This document shows, in pieces, positions 6,333 to 16,100 of a DNA stretch of 64,000 nt (its first letter is position 1; each line of letters starts with the position of its first letter). The notes beneath the pieces are model-generated. The model worked only from the letters and a program-made list of their open reading frames with translations, had not been told where the DNA came from and searched no databases. The stretch covers positions 1 through 64,000 of IMG/VR virus record IMGVR_UViG_3300005518_000002; one strand, 5' to 3'. Source of the DNA: a virus. A program made the translations under genes and the position numbers.

Positions 6333-6560
6333 ATGACGATGACCCCCGGCGAACTGCTGGAGCATGCGGAAAGGCTCCAGGCAGACATCGACGTGAAGCG
6401 TCACCAGATTCTCAGCAGCGGCTGCACGGCCTCGCGCCGTGCAGCTCTCCTGTATCAGATCAACGCCATGTCCGACCGCGTTGACGAGATCCGCGCATTG
6501 TGTGCCTCTCAGGCCGCGCCGGTCCCTGCTGAGATCATCCCTGTCCCTGCAACCATCTGA
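6333..6560 (+). CDS. small coiled-coil hypothetical protein, 75 aa
   Basis: Starts two bases after the WhiB stop. The first 60 residues form two amphipathic helices (LLEHAERLQADIDVKRHQIL, and a second after Gly30), then a Pro/Val-rich tail. The last 52 bases overlap, in convergent orientation, the 3' end of the glycosyltransferase gene on the other strand. The tail is therefore constrained by antisense coding, which raises some doubt about its exact end. Confidence 0.6.
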   Translation: MTMTPGELLEHAERLQADIDVKRHQILSSGCTASRRAALLYQINAMSDRVDEIRALCASQAAPVPAEIIPVPATI

Positions 6561-7603
6561 ACGCGTAGCGCCTGCTCCCAGACTTCGAGCCAGCGCCACG
6601 CCTGCCGCTCGATGCGGAGGTCATCCACCGCCGCGCGACCGGCAGCCGACAGTTCCTCGCGTGCCTGTGCACTTTCGTGGAGCCTCTTGAGCTCCCGGTA
6701 CCAGGCACGCGGGCGGTCCGCGAGGATCCCCGTCCCCATCCGGTGCAGCCGCTCGTACTCGGCCCGCGGGGACGCCACCCACGGAACTCCCAGCGCGGAC
6801 ATCTCAAGGGGTTTCAGCCAGCTTTTGGACCGGTTGAACTCCGTGTCCGCGAGGGGCGCGATCCCCACCCCGATCTTCGCCACTTCCAGGGGCCATTCGT
6901 GCGGGGAGCACGAAGCTCCTGGAGGGTCCTGTGAGAGCCCGAAAGCGATGCCTGCACCCGTGGGGTCGGAGACGACGCGGAAGTCCGCTCCTGCACTGCA
7001 CAGCCGCGACACGGCCCCACCTACGGGTGTCGGGTCGTCCGGGTGCGACTGGATCGCGGCGGGCCAGCCGAGGATGTTACTGTCCTGACGCTCCACCCCG
7101 AAGTAGATCTCCGGCAGGTAGTTGTAGAGCACGGCTCCGCGCCCGTGCTTGGCGTAGACGTTCAGCAGCTGCGGAGTGCTCACCGTGACCAGGCTCGCGT
7201 TGCGGCAGGCGGTCACGAGGTTCGCCCAGCTGTGGCGTCGCGGCCGTCCGTTCTCCACCTTCATCTCGTTGCGCGGGTGCATGGCCTCGAAGGCGGGGTT
7301 GCGGGGATGGATGCGTCCCAGGTCGTCGTCGATGTCCACCACGACGGTGTAGCCGCGCTCCCGCAGGATCCCGAGGCCCTGCGCCAGCCAGCGGTGCGTC
7401 ACCCGCTGGAACACGATCACGTCCGCCTCGGGAGGGTCGACCACGTCGACAACCGTCTCCCCCTGCATCTTGAACTTGAGCTGCCGCTCCCGGCTGTCAA
7501 TGATCGTGACGTCGTGGCCCTGGCGCTGGAGCGCTTCGGCGGGCCAGATCATCCGGAAGTGACCGCACCCGCCCTGGTCCGCAGGGTAGAGGAGAATCTT
7601 CAC
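6509..7603 (-). CDS. GT-B fold glycosyltransferase (GT4-like)
   Basis: A 364-residue protein with two Rossmann-like halves. The N-terminal half has a glycine turn and HFRMIWPAEALQRQGHDV, typical of GT4 enzymes. The C-terminal half has SKSWLKPLEMSALGVPWVAS, the region that contacts the sugar-nucleotide. Such enzymes transfer a hexose from an activated donor. The target could be modified DNA bases (a TET/JBP cassette is in this genome), virion proteins or host wall polymer; the sequence does not decide. It overlaps the next upstream gene by ATGA (7600-7603) and is the last gene of the - strand block. Confidence 0.85.
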   Translation of the reverse strand: MKILLYPADQGGCGHFRMIWPAEALQRQGHDVTIIDSRERQLKFKMQGETVVDVVDPPEADVIVFQRVTHRWLAQGLGILRERGYTVVVDIDDDLGRIHPRNPAFEAMHPRNEMKVENGRPRRHSWANLVTACRNASLVTVSTPQLLNVYAKHGRGAVLYNYLPEIYFGVERQDSNILGWPAAIQSHPDDPTPVGGAVSRLCSAGADFRVVSDPTGAGIAFGLSQDPPGASCSPHEWPLEVAKIGVGIAPLADTEFNRSKSWLKPLEMSALGVPWVASPRAEYERLHRMGTGILADRPRAWYRELKRLHESAQAREELSAAGRAAVDDLRIERQAWRWLEVWEQALRVQMVAGTGMISAGTGAA

Positions 7604-7806
7604 TTATGGGCCGTCCCGGTCGCTTCCGCGGCGGCAGCCTTGGCCTCCCGGGCAGCGCGGGCGGGGGCCGTCTTGGCTGCGTTCTCCAGCTTGGCCACCT
7701 TGGCTTCCAGCTCTTCCACCCGCTTCTCCAGTCCGCCCGTGGCAACCTCCACCAGGTTCTCCACGCTGGAACGGACCTGCTCCAGGATCTTCTGTTCGAG
7801 CGACAT
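7600..7806 (-). CDS. small coiled-coil protein, 68 aa
   Basis: A heptad-patterned helix (about residues 3-45, with VEELEAKVAKLENAAK) is followed by an Ala/Lys-rich tail. The ATG at 7806 follows GGAGAGATC. The stop overlaps the glycosyltransferase start, and it lies nine bases downstream of the endolysin gene. Possible small structural or lysis-associated protein; no family identified. Confidence 0.65.
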   Translation of the reverse strand: MSLEQKILEQVRSSVENLVEVATGGLEKRVEELEAKVAKLENAAKTAPARAAREAKAAAAEATGTAHK

Positions 7807-7815
7807 GATCTCTCC

Positions 7816-8763
7816 TCACTCGGTCCAGTACGAGCCACGGACCAGACGATGGGCGACGCTTGCGTTCTGTCCCTCGGGGTTGTGGACGAAGACCTCGAAC
7901 CGGAGCTCGTATCCGTCGTCCAGGACTCCCCCGGCGGAGAAGTCCAGGTAAGCGTCGCCGCCTGATCCAGGAGAGTACCGGTCAATGGCCAGACCGTTGG
8001 AATGCACGCCGTCGGCCACCCGGTAGTGGAAGAACCGTCCCTGCACCTTGACGTCGGGAGCCAGGTCCCTCAGCCGCAGCTGCACCAGGGCGTGGTAGCC
8101 GAAGCCCGGTCCGAGGATGGTGGGCTTCTCGGTGAATCCGAGCGTCTGCCACTGCTTCGGCTCGACGGCCGTCAGTTCGGGAGAGGTGACCGACAGGGAC
8201 TTCACTTCGTCCTCCAGGGGGACGGGCGGTGCGGGGTTCTTGGCACGGGCGATGATGCCCGGCATGAGTACGTTGTGGAACTGCTTGACGCGTGCGTCCC
8301 CGGGGCAGGAATGCAGGTCGGGGTTCCAGGTTCTGAAGAGCCTGTGGTAGCCGAAGCCCGGCTCCCCCGGTCCGGGGCAGACGCGCAGGGGAATGCCGTG
8401 CTCCTTGTGCACCCACACCCCGAGCTTGATCATCGTCTCGATCTGTGCAGGGGTCCACGGGTCCGTGGCGCCGAGGTTGGAGGCGGACTCCAGACTGATG
8501 GCTCCCGTGCCGTCCGGCCGCTTGTTGGCTGCTCCGGTGGCGTCCGCCCGCGTCTGCGTGCCGATGAACTGGCCGAGGGACCCGTCATAGTCGAGTCCGA
8601 AATGGGACTCCAGGTTGGTGCTGTCCCGCCAGTATTCGTAGATCCTTTTCTCGTCCCACGGTGCTGTGATCGAGTGGAAGATCAGTTGCGTCGGCCGGAT
8701 CGCCGGTTGGCTGTCACTCTCGGGCTGGAGCTCCATCCGGATGGCTCCGCGATACCAGCTCAT
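7816..8763 (-). CDS. endolysin, N-acetylmuramoyl-L-alanine amidase (Amidase_2)
   Basis: A 315-residue lysin. The N-terminal 170 residues are an Amidase_2/PGRP-type zinc amidase that cuts the MurNAc-L-Ala bond. The first zinc His is His30 (LIFHS), a second conserved strand contains SHFGLDYDGSLGQFIG, and the C-terminal ligand motif is HSCPGDAR. The last 110 residues are beta-rich, probably a wall-binding domain. The ATG at 8763 has AAGGAGA eight bases upstream; a GTG at 8784 is possible but lacks a site. The start lies inside the upstream holin-like gene (50-base overlap), a common lysis-cassette layout. Confidence 0.9.
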   Translation of the reverse strand: MSWYRGAIRMELQPESDSQPAIRPTQLIFHSITAPWDEKRIYEYWRDSTNLESHFGLDYDGSLGQFIGTQTRADATGAANKRPDGTGAISLESASNLGATDPWTPAQIETMIKLGVWVHKEHGIPLRVCPGPGEPGFGYHRLFRTWNPDLHSCPGDARVKQFHNVLMPGIIARAKNPAPPVPLEDEVKSLSVTSPELTAVEPKQWQTLGFTEKPTILGPGFGYHALVQLRLRDLAPDVKVQGRFFHYRVADGVHSNGLAIDRYSPGSGGDAYLDFSAGGVLDDGYELRFEVFVHNPEGQNASVAHRLVRGSYWTE

Positions 8764-9067
8764 CGGGATTCTCCTTGGTTGCACGGTTCAGTATTATGAT
8801 CATGAAGGTCTGGTACCAGAGTACAAAACCCACGGTGGCCTGGAGCCCGACCCAGACGACGCTGAACCAGGCCGGGTTGATGTGAAGCACCACGGCAGCT
8901 GCGAAGATCCCCGACATACCTGTTTCCGCCACGGCGTACGTGGCCAGCATCCGTCCGGTGTGCGACTTCCACCAGGCTGTCACATAGCTGTAGACGAGAA
9001 GCATGGCGAGACCGGCCGTGCAGGTGAACGTACCGGAAACTGCATAGACCACTTCCGTGCTGGTCAC
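8714..9067 (-). CDS. holin-like membrane protein, 117 aa
   Basis: Three hydrophobic segments are visible (about residues 6-29, 42-62, 66-94), then a charged C-terminus, which matches class I holins. Holins form inner-membrane lesions that release endolysin. It directly precedes and overlaps the amidase gene by 50 bases in another frame, the expected context. A second holin-like gene lies at 34891-35262, so which one times lysis is undecided. Confidence 0.7.
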   Translation of the reverse strand: MTSTEVVYAVSGTFTCTAGLAMLLVYSYVTAWWKSHTGRMLATYAVAETGMSGIFAAAVVLHINPAWFSVVWVGLQATVGFVLWYQTFMIIILNRATKENPDELVSRSHPDGAPARE

Positions 9068-9279
9068 TTCGCGCCCCCAAGGGCTTCTTTGATCGCTCGG
9101 GCGAAGTTGTTCTGTTCGCCGTACCGCTTGAGAATGTCGGCTTTCCTGGTGATCTCAGGGGTGTCCCGCTCTGCCTCCCGGAGGTCTCCGCTGGCCTTGG
9201 CCAGTGCCTTGTCCGCCTGCACCTGACCCTTGGACGTGCCGGTTTCCTTATCCTTCCGCAGAAGCTTTAGCAGCCCCAT
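9064..9279 (-). CDS. small charged helical protein, 71 aa
   Basis: The ATG at 9279 is chosen over the GTG at 9294 because GAAAGGGG lies seven bases upstream. The product is almost all charged helix (for example DKALAKASGDLREAERDTPE). Its stop overlaps the holin-like start, and its first 32 bases overlap the upstream membrane-anchored protein. It may be a holin partner or lysis regulator by position only. Confidence 0.6.
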   Translation of the reverse strand: MGLLKLLRKDKETGTSKGQVQADKALAKASGDLREAERDTPEITRKADILKRYGEQNNFARAIKEALGGAK

Positions 9280-9568
9280 GGCCGCCCCTTTCACTGTTCA
9301 TCCCGGCTACCTGGGGGAGCGCCTGGATCACGCTGGTACTGACTTTGTTGGCCTCCAGGAGTGTGGTCACTTGCTGCCGCAGGACTTCGTTGGCGTCCTG
9401 GGATTTCTCGTATGCCGCGCGCCACGTGTCGATCTGCTTGTCCTTGTCGGCACGGATGTCATCGAGCATGGCGCGCGGGATCAGCTTGCCCCACAGCACG
9501 AGGAGAACCACCAGGGTCAGAATGCCGGTTGCACCGGCCGTCGGAGTGAGGAACGACGTGAATTCCAT
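9248..9568 (-). CDS. membrane-anchored coiled-coil protein, 106 aa
   Basis: The ATG at 9568 (GGGAG six bases upstream) gives one N-terminal transmembrane helix (about residues 12-30) followed by a basic, heptad-like helix (about 32-80). One membrane anchor plus a long cytoplasmic or periplasmic helix resembles i-spanin-like or holin-accessory proteins. In an actinophage, which lacks an outer-membrane barrier to breach, an accessory lysis role is only suggestive. Confidence 0.65.
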   Translation of the reverse strand: MEFTSFLTPTAGATGILTLVVLLVLWGKLIPRAMLDDIRADKDKQIDTWRAAYEKSQDANEVLRQQVTTLLEANKVSTSVIQALPQVAGMNSERGGHGAAKASAEG

Positions 9569-9569
9569 T

Positions 9570-9851
9570 TCATACTCCCGTGACCGGGGTGACGTCGTCC
9601 CAGCCTGTGGCATCGACAGGCTCACGGTTGTAGACCGCCTGGCGGACCTGGTCGAGCGTTGCTTTCAGTTCCGCATCGGTGATCACGCCTTTGTCCACCA
9701 GGGACTTCATCAGGATGGCGGTCACCGTCAGGTTCGAGAGCATGAGCGCCCGCATCGGAGCGTCCGACATGGACAGGTCGGTACCGAACTTCAGGGCCAC
9801 GTCGTACTGAGCGTCCCGCAGATTCTTGACGTACTGCTTGATCGTGGCCAC
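9570..9851 (-). CDS. helical hypothetical protein, 93 aa
   Basis: The protein is mostly alpha-helical and starts at the ATG after AAGGAGAGTCCGTG. Features include a Met-rich patch (MSDAPMRALMLSN) and a Trp-Asp-Asp tail. It lies between the last tail protein and the lysis genes, where actinophages often carry small conserved proteins. Function unknown. Confidence 0.65.
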   Translation of the reverse strand: MATIKQYVKNLRDAQYDVALKFGTDLSMSDAPMRALMLSNLTVTAILMKSLVDKGVITDAELKATLDQVRQAVYNREPVDATGWDDVTPVTGV

Positions 9852-9860
9852 GGACTCTCC

Positions 9861-10382
9861 TTACAGCGGCAGAACGACGATCTCTCTGAAAGAGAACGAG
9901 GCTGTGGTGGCCGACTGGCTCACGTACTTCATGGTGAAGGTATTGGAGCCAGGCGTCAGGGTTTCCTTGCTACAGGCCCCGTAACGGCACGGGTTGGTGG
10001 CTGAGGCACCGTCGCGGGCGATCCGGCGGGAGTTGTCCGCACCCTGCGTCGTAGCCCCGGAGATGGCGAACGAGGCACTTGCGCTGCCGTCCACGGTGCC
10101 GTTGTCGAGTGTGGCATTGATCCAGACGATTGCAGCCGATCCGGTGGTCACGGTGACGGCAGGGCCCGGGGTCGCCAGGTCGACATAGGACGTGGACGTC
10201 GTCGTCTCCGTCGTGTCGATCCGCTGGTTGCTGAAGCTGCGCGCCGCAATCGAGTTGGCGCCGGTCGCCACGAAGAGCTGACCGCTGGTGGTGGCCTTTG
10301 CGGGAGATGTCTCGTTCAGGTTGTCGCGGATGTAGGTGTTGAACTGAGCGGCGGTGAAGATGCTCCCCGCCACCGCGGTCAT
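9861..10382 (-). CDS. minor tail / receptor-side virion protein, 173 aa
   Basis: The N-terminus MTAVAGSIFTAAQFNTYIRDN is a signature seen at the start of actinophage tail-tip or fibre proteins. The rest is Thr/Ser-rich beta-sandwich sequence. No ribosome site precedes the ATG at 10382. The frame is open upstream to the TAA at 10434-10436, and GAGGGGG lies near 10410. A non-AUG start (ATT at 10400) would add six residues reading ITWTAP, which also fits the family, so the true start is uncertain. Last gene of the tail block. Confidence 0.7.
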   Translation of the reverse strand: MTAVAGSIFTAAQFNTYIRDNLNETSPAKATTSGQLFVATGANSIAARSFSNQRIDTTETTTSTSYVDLATPGPAVTVTTGSAAIVWINATLDNGTVDGSASASFAISGATTQGADNSRRIARDGASATNPCRYGACSKETLTPGSNTFTMKYVSQSATTASFSFREIVVLPL

Positions 10383-10433
10383 TGGCGCTGTCCAGGTAAT
10401 TTGGACCGCCCCCTCTCTGGCTGTGTCCGACGA

Positions 10434-10793
10434 TTACCGGGGGTCGACTCCGTTGGCTGCGTTCTCTTCGCGGAGCTGTTCGACGCTCTGGCCGTGCTCG
10501 ATGCGGAAGCGCACCGCGGTTTCGTGATCCGCCGGATACCAGTTCCGGGTATGGGGGATCGGGCGGAGCATCAGGACTTCCATCAGCCCGCCCATGTCGG
10601 AGGGCCATTCGATTACTGCGTCCATACCGCAGTAGGTGCAGTGGAACGACGGTGCCTGAATGGTGCGGGGCCCACCCTTGCGGATGGGGAGGTAGAGGTG
10701 GTCCACGTTGCCGCAGCCGGGGCGCGGGCAGTCGGCCACCCAGTCCCCGGCATACACATATGCGCGGGCCACCGTCTTCAGCAGCATGGTCAT
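10434..10793 (-). CDS. zinc-binding minor tail-associated protein, 119 aa
   Basis: Four Cys in two pairs (CPRPGC at about 22-27 and CTYC at about 52-55) suggest a zinc ribbon. The C-terminal half is helical and acidic. It overlaps the upstream minor tail gene by ATGA (10790-10793), so it is co-translated with tail genes. Such small zinc proteins occur after the minor tail gene in actinophages; whether it is in the virion is unknown. Confidence 0.65.
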   Translation of the reverse strand: MTMLLKTVARAYVYAGDWVADCPRPGCGNVDHLYLPIRKGGPRTIQAPSFHCTYCGMDAVIEWPSDMGGLMEVLMLRPIPHTRNWYPADHETAVRFRIEHGQSVEQLREENAANGVDPR

Positions 10794-13141
10794 GTCGCGA
10801 ATACTCCTAGATCGAATTGCCCCCGGATGGGGTCGTCGAAGGTGAACACCGAAGCGGGGTCGTCCGAGCTGAGCGGATCGAAGACACCTTCATCGAATCC
10901 GGCGCCGCGTTTGTCGAACGTGAAGGGGTTCGACTCCACGGCTTCCGGCTCTTTCTCGCAGCCGAGCACGACGGAATGGACCGGCTCCTGATCGCTCCAG
11001 ATGCGGCGGATATCGTGGGTGACCCGCTCCACGAAGAAGTCGGAGTTCAGACCCATCTCGTCGTTCTGGACGGTGATCCTGTCGGACACCGTCCGTGTCA
11101 CCACCTGGTTGAAATGGGACGGGTCCTTGGAGGCGACGCGCAGCTGAATGATCGGTTTGCGCTGGGCATAGCGGAACACGATCTTTGACGCGACGGCCAG
11201 CGCGTCGTGCACGTTCACCCAGGGGACGGTGTCCGGGTACGAGCGGTCCCCGTGCTCGCCGACGGAAGCACTGTCCACCTGACTGATGTTGATCGTCCGC
11301 TGAACCGTGACCGGCCGCGCCCGCACCTGAAGATATGTGATCACAGCTGTGCCGCCGGTAGATGTGATCCGCAGGATGATGGACTGTCCGCTGGTCCGGT
11401 TGAAGGTCGCAGTCACGACCGGTCCGGCCGCATAGACGATGTCCGTACCGTCGATCAGATCCTGCGCATCCGTGAACGGCTCGGAACTGGAGATGTGCAG
11501 GGAGATCGTTTCGTTCGGTCCGACGACCGTGGTCGACTCGGACGACCAGACGACTTCCAGTTCCAGCGACGGGGTGCGCTCCCCCACTTCGATCTGCGCT
11601 TTGTTGATGATGTCCCGCCAGCCGTGCGCGTAGGTGAACGGGGCCGTGTAGTTGAAGCCGGTCACGGGCGGGGCCGCGCAGTCGATCGCTTCAGCGGCGA
11701 ACCGTCCCTGCGAGATGACAGAGTGCTCCCGCACGATCCGGTGGTGCCGGTCGCGGAAGACGAACGTACCGTCGGGTGCCTGGTAGGCCATGGCGGGCGG
11801 ACCTTCGGACCGGACGATCTCCTGCATGGCGGCAAAGGCGTCCGTGCCGTCCACCCACCAGTAGGGGAAGAACGACGCGCCCAGGTCGATGTCCCTCGGA
11901 CCGGTCCATCCGATCTCGTCCAGGATGACGCTCACGGCCGCGCCGGAGCGGATCGAGGTGTACAGAGCAGTGGACAGTTTGGTCCCCTGGAGCAGCGCCT
12001 GTCCGTCCAGGAAGGTGAAGGATGCCGTACGGCTCTTGCGGTCGGAGCTGACGTTGTAGTCGTCGATCCGGCCGCGGAAGAGCGGATAGGTCACGCCGCT
12101 GTAAGTGACCTGAGCACGGGTTTCCCGGGCGGGGTCCAGATCACCGAACAGGGGAGAGCTGACGTTCTCCGGACTGTAGGTCCGGCCGGAGTTGTTCAGG
12201 TTGAAGGCCATCGTGCCCACGGACGTCGGGGAGAGCTGACGCTCCTGGTCCCGGCCGTAGCCGACGGAGATTCCGGCGCTGGTGATGTCCTGGCTGACTT
12301 CCTCGTTCGGGTCGGTGAAGTCCCCGTCCGCATTCCAGTCGATGGCGAAGGAGTACTGCGCGCCGGACACGCAGAAAGCCCATGTCGGCTGGACCACCGT
12401 CACCGAGGGGTTGTACGCCGTCCCTGTGGCGGAGGCCAGTCCGGCGGGGGCCTGCGTACTGCCCGCAGCGGTCGGCGGCCGGATCGCCAGCGTCGACATG
12501 TTGTTGCCGAAGTACGGGGTGTTACTGGCCGTGGTCTGGCGCAGGGCCGAGGTACCGGTGGACACCGTGGCGTTGGAGTCGTACAGCGCTACGGACAGCT
12601 CCCCGAAGCCGTCGGTGTCGTCCACCCGTTCGGCGTCCCCGCCCACCGAGTCCGTGAAGGTGCACGCCACCAGGGCACTGGCAGCCCGGAAGGTCACGAG
12701 CCAGCTGTTGGCGGAGGTGACGTTGATCTGCGGGTGATCGACCGTGGTGCTCGGGTTGGTGGTGTCGTCGGGCTCCCAGTCGTTCAGCGGCGTGGTCAGG
12801 TGCGTCCCGGACCAGGCCGCGATGAAGGACAGGATGTTGGGCGTGCCCGAGGGATAGGAACCCGAGGGGTAGGTGACCGAGACGTTCGCACCTTCGGAGC
12901 CGGTGGCGATGCGCCAGAAGAAGGTGGTCCGGGGCCAGGGGTGGGGGGCCGACTGGTCGTACCGTCCGGCAGTCATCAGGACGTTCCACCCGGCGGGAGT
13001 GGTCTCGTCCGTCCGGCTGTCCTGCGTGCTGAACATGATGAGCAGGTCGTTCGCGACCACACCCGCGGGCATGGGGACGTTCTTGGCACCGCCTCCGATG
13101 GTCTTCAGGCGGGCTCCTGCGGCGCGGAACGCGATAGCCAT
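10790..13141 (-). CDS. minor tail protein, 783 aa
   Basis: The N-terminal 215 residues form a Ser/Thr-rich beta-sandwich module ending near TLAIRPP, then a short linker. The centre carries the actinophage minor-tail pattern: WNADGDFTDPNEE, then GRDQERQLSP, then TYSPENVSSPL and FRGRIDDY. The C-terminal 350 residues are a beta-rich domain of the baseplate hub / distal tail class. The protein follows the tape measure gene by two bases in the - strand operon, so it probably builds the tail tip. The N-terminal module could be a carbohydrate-binding addition. Confidence 0.82.
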   Translation of the reverse strand: MAIAFRAAGARLKTIGGGAKNVPMPAGVVANDLLIMFSTQDSRTDETTPAGWNVLMTAGRYDQSAPHPWPRTTFFWRIATGSEGANVSVTYPSGSYPSGTPNILSFIAAWSGTHLTTPLNDWEPDDTTNPSTTVDHPQINVTSANSWLVTFRAASALVACTFTDSVGGDAERVDDTDGFGELSVALYDSNATVSTGTSALRQTTASNTPYFGNNMSTLAIRPPTAAGSTQAPAGLASATGTAYNPSVTVVQPTWAFCVSGAQYSFAIDWNADGDFTDPNEEVSQDITSAGISVGYGRDQERQLSPTSVGTMAFNLNNSGRTYSPENVSSPLFGDLDPARETRAQVTYSGVTYPLFRGRIDDYNVSSDRKSRTASFTFLDGQALLQGTKLSTALYTSIRSGAAVSVILDEIGWTGPRDIDLGASFFPYWWVDGTDAFAAMQEIVRSEGPPAMAYQAPDGTFVFRDRHHRIVREHSVISQGRFAAEAIDCAAPPVTGFNYTAPFTYAHGWRDIINKAQIEVGERTPSLELEVVWSSESTTVVGPNETISLHISSSEPFTDAQDLIDGTDIVYAAGPVVTATFNRTSGQSIILRITSTGGTAVITYLQVRARPVTVQRTINISQVDSASVGEHGDRSYPDTVPWVNVHDALAVASKIVFRYAQRKPIIQLRVASKDPSHFNQVVTRTVSDRITVQNDEMGLNSDFFVERVTHDIRRIWSDQEPVHSVVLGCEKEPEAVESNPFTFDKRGAGFDEGVFDPLSSDDPASVFTFDDPIRGQFDLGVFAT

Positions 13142-13142
13142 G

Positions 13143-16100
13143 TCAGCCCGTCGCCGCCCTCACGATGCCCTGGAGCCTGCCCTTGCGCCGCAGGTTGTCC
13201 AGCGATTCGGTGAGCCAGTTCTCCATCTCGTGCTGCGAGCCGATCACGCCGTGGTTCTCGATGGTCAGCTGGACCAGCATGCCCCCGCCGCCCAGGAGGC
13301 TGGAGGTCTGGCGGGAGCCGAGCACGCGGCCGCCGGACTGGAAGTGTGCGAGCTCGATGCCGTGCTCGCCCACGGTGTGCCAGCCTGCCGAGGTGCCGTT
13401 GCTGCCGTTGGCGTAGCCCCCGGCACGGTTGAAGGCCCGCGGCAGCGAGCCGTAGGCAGCCAGCGCGTAGCGCATCGCGGCGTAGACGTTCGCCAGCGGG
13501 TTGACCGAGGTGCCGTACAGGAACGGCCCCGTCTTGAGCATCTTGCCCGCGTAGGCCCGGAAGGTCGGACCGATCACCTGCATCAGGCCGACCGAGGGAT
13601 GTCCGGCCTTCCAGTTGGAGTCCCATTTATTGACCACGGTCGGGTTGCCGCCGGATTCCTGGTTCATCCGGCGCAGGGTCATCGCGGTGTACCCGGCGGG
13701 CTGACCGAGCATCCGCAGGGCCATCTGGACCACGCCGGTCCAGCGCTTGACCCCCGCGCCGCCTCCCCCGGTGGCGCTACCGGCGCCGAGCCCGAACATC
13801 CCCGCAAGGCTGCCTGCGGCGTTCTTCAGGATGCCGCCCAGGCCGTCCACCATGCGCTGGGGCATGCTCCGGACCAAGTCCGCGATGCCTCCGTTGCCCA
13901 GACCGGCGTTGACCGACTTCATCAGGGGTCCGGTGAGCTTCTTCCACATGCCCAGGGGATCCATGAACAGGTCCCCCGCCAGACTGGCCGTGTCCTTGAG
14001 CAGGCCACCGACGCTCTTGGCTGCGCCACCGAGCCAGCCGATCACTCCGCCGTCCTTGTATCCGGGGATCTGCCCTCCCCCGGCGAACGGCAGGCGGCCG
14101 GTGCTGTTGATGTAGTCCAGCGCTCCGTAGCCGACGCTCTTGGCAGCCCGACGGTTGATCATGAACTCGTCCGCCATGGCCAGAATGGGGATGGAGTCGA
14201 CTCCCGGCTGTCCTCCCCGGGTGCGGCCGCCCTGCGCGAACTTGATCGGGTTGAGCTTCCCAACCTTCGTAATCTTGGCCACGGCGTTCCAGGTGGGAAC
14301 GATTCCGCGGTTGTATACCCAGTTGACCATGAAGGAGATGGGCCCCCGGGCAATCGCGTACAGCTTGTCCCAGGCCACCTTGATGCCGTGCACCCCGGTG
14401 TCGAACCCGAGCTTCACCAGGTGGACCGCAGACTTGATCTTGTCGAACACCGGACGCAGATACCGCTCCCAGACCAGGGAGATGGCCTGGCGCAGGACGG
14501 TCCAGGCCGCGACGATCCCGTCCTTCGCCGTGCGGAAGCCGCGCACGAGGGGACCTACGACATACTGGACAAACAGGCCCAGAACGACCTTGATCCCCGC
14601 CCAGGCAAGGGAGATCACCTGACGGATCCCGTTCCAGGCCGGTACGACGTAGCTGCGCCAGAGCAGCATGACCACGGAACCGACCAGGCGGAAGATCGAC
14701 ATCATGTTGTTCAGCGCAGGCTTGATGATCACGAGCCAGACCAGCTTGATCGCAGAACCGATCCCGTCGAATGCTGGCTTCAAGATCGTTTTCCAGAGCC
14801 AGGTCCCCGCAGCCGCCAGCGCCTTGAAAAGCAGGATGATCGGATAGACGACCAGCACACCGATGATCGTGGCCATGATCCGGGCAGCCAGACTGATCCC
14901 CTCGAACACGGGCTTCAGATAGCGCCAGGCCCACTCCCCCGCAGCCTTGATCGCATTCCAGGCGTACTTCCAGGCCGTCTGGAACCAGGTGGTCTTGGTG
15001 GCGATCCAGATGATTGCGCCCACCAGCGCGGCAATGGCCACGATGATGATCCCGATCGGGTTGGCAGTCATCGCGGCGTTCCACAGCCACTGCGCAGCGG
15101 TGACGATGCCGGTCCAGACGGCGACGGCCTTCTGGGAGATCCAGAGGATGGCGAGCTGGGCGCGCATGATCATAAGGCTGTCCGTCTGTGCCATGGTGGC
15201 GACGGTCCAGGCCACTGTTGCCGTGGTGGCCAGCGCAGTGTAAACGGCGAAGATCTTCATTCCGAGGTAGACGGCCATCGTGCTCGCGAGCAGCAGAGTC
15301 AGGGCCCCGACCAGCGTCATGGTGATCTTCTGGTGGCGGCCGAAGAAGTCGACAATTCCTGTGACGACCGGGATCAGCTTGGTCCCGATCTGGATCGCGA
15401 ATGCGGCTACGGTCTGCTTGGCCATGTCGAGCCGGACGTTGAAGAGCTTCTGTGTAACGCCCCAGCCCTCCACGTCCTTGGACGCGTTGTGCATGGAATG
15501 GCCAGTCTTCTCCACACGCTCCTTGAAGCCCGGCAGGCTCTCCCCGGTGAGCTGGAGAATGGTGTTCAGACCGATGGCGCCGCCGGACATCTTCCGCAGC
15601 GCGTCGGTGTAGGTCTTGGAGGCCGAGCCACCGGCCTTGAGCTCCCGGCTGAAGCCCTTGGACCGGTTGACCAGCGTGGCGAAGTTCTGGAGCATGGGAC
15701 GGCTCTCGACCGGCACGCCCTTGAGGAACTTCGTCCAGTCCTCCAGGATCATCTTCCCGCCCAGGAACTCCCGGGCCATGTCCTGGAACTCCGGTGGGAT
15801 CTTCTTCAGCATCTCCTGCGCTGCGGCGGCCGACTGCTTGGTTCCCTCGAACGCGCTCATGAGGACAGTGCCCGAGGGGCCCATCCTCTTCAGGATCGTG
15901 TCAGTGAGCAGTTCGAAGGTCCCGGTCAGTCCGCGCTTGCCGATCTTTGTGGAGACGTCCACGCTGCTCAGACCGAACCGGGCCATCTCCCGCTGCGCCA
16001 CCATGTTGGGCGCGGTGAGGTTACGGATCGTCGCCGACAGTTCCTGGGTGGCTTCCCGGGCGCTGGTGCCGTGCTGGGTGAGGGTGGCGATGGCGCCGCC

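Noticed and set aside
11207-13213. A 668-codon + strand frame
   Set aside because: Antisense to the minor tail gene, biased composition, no start context or motif.
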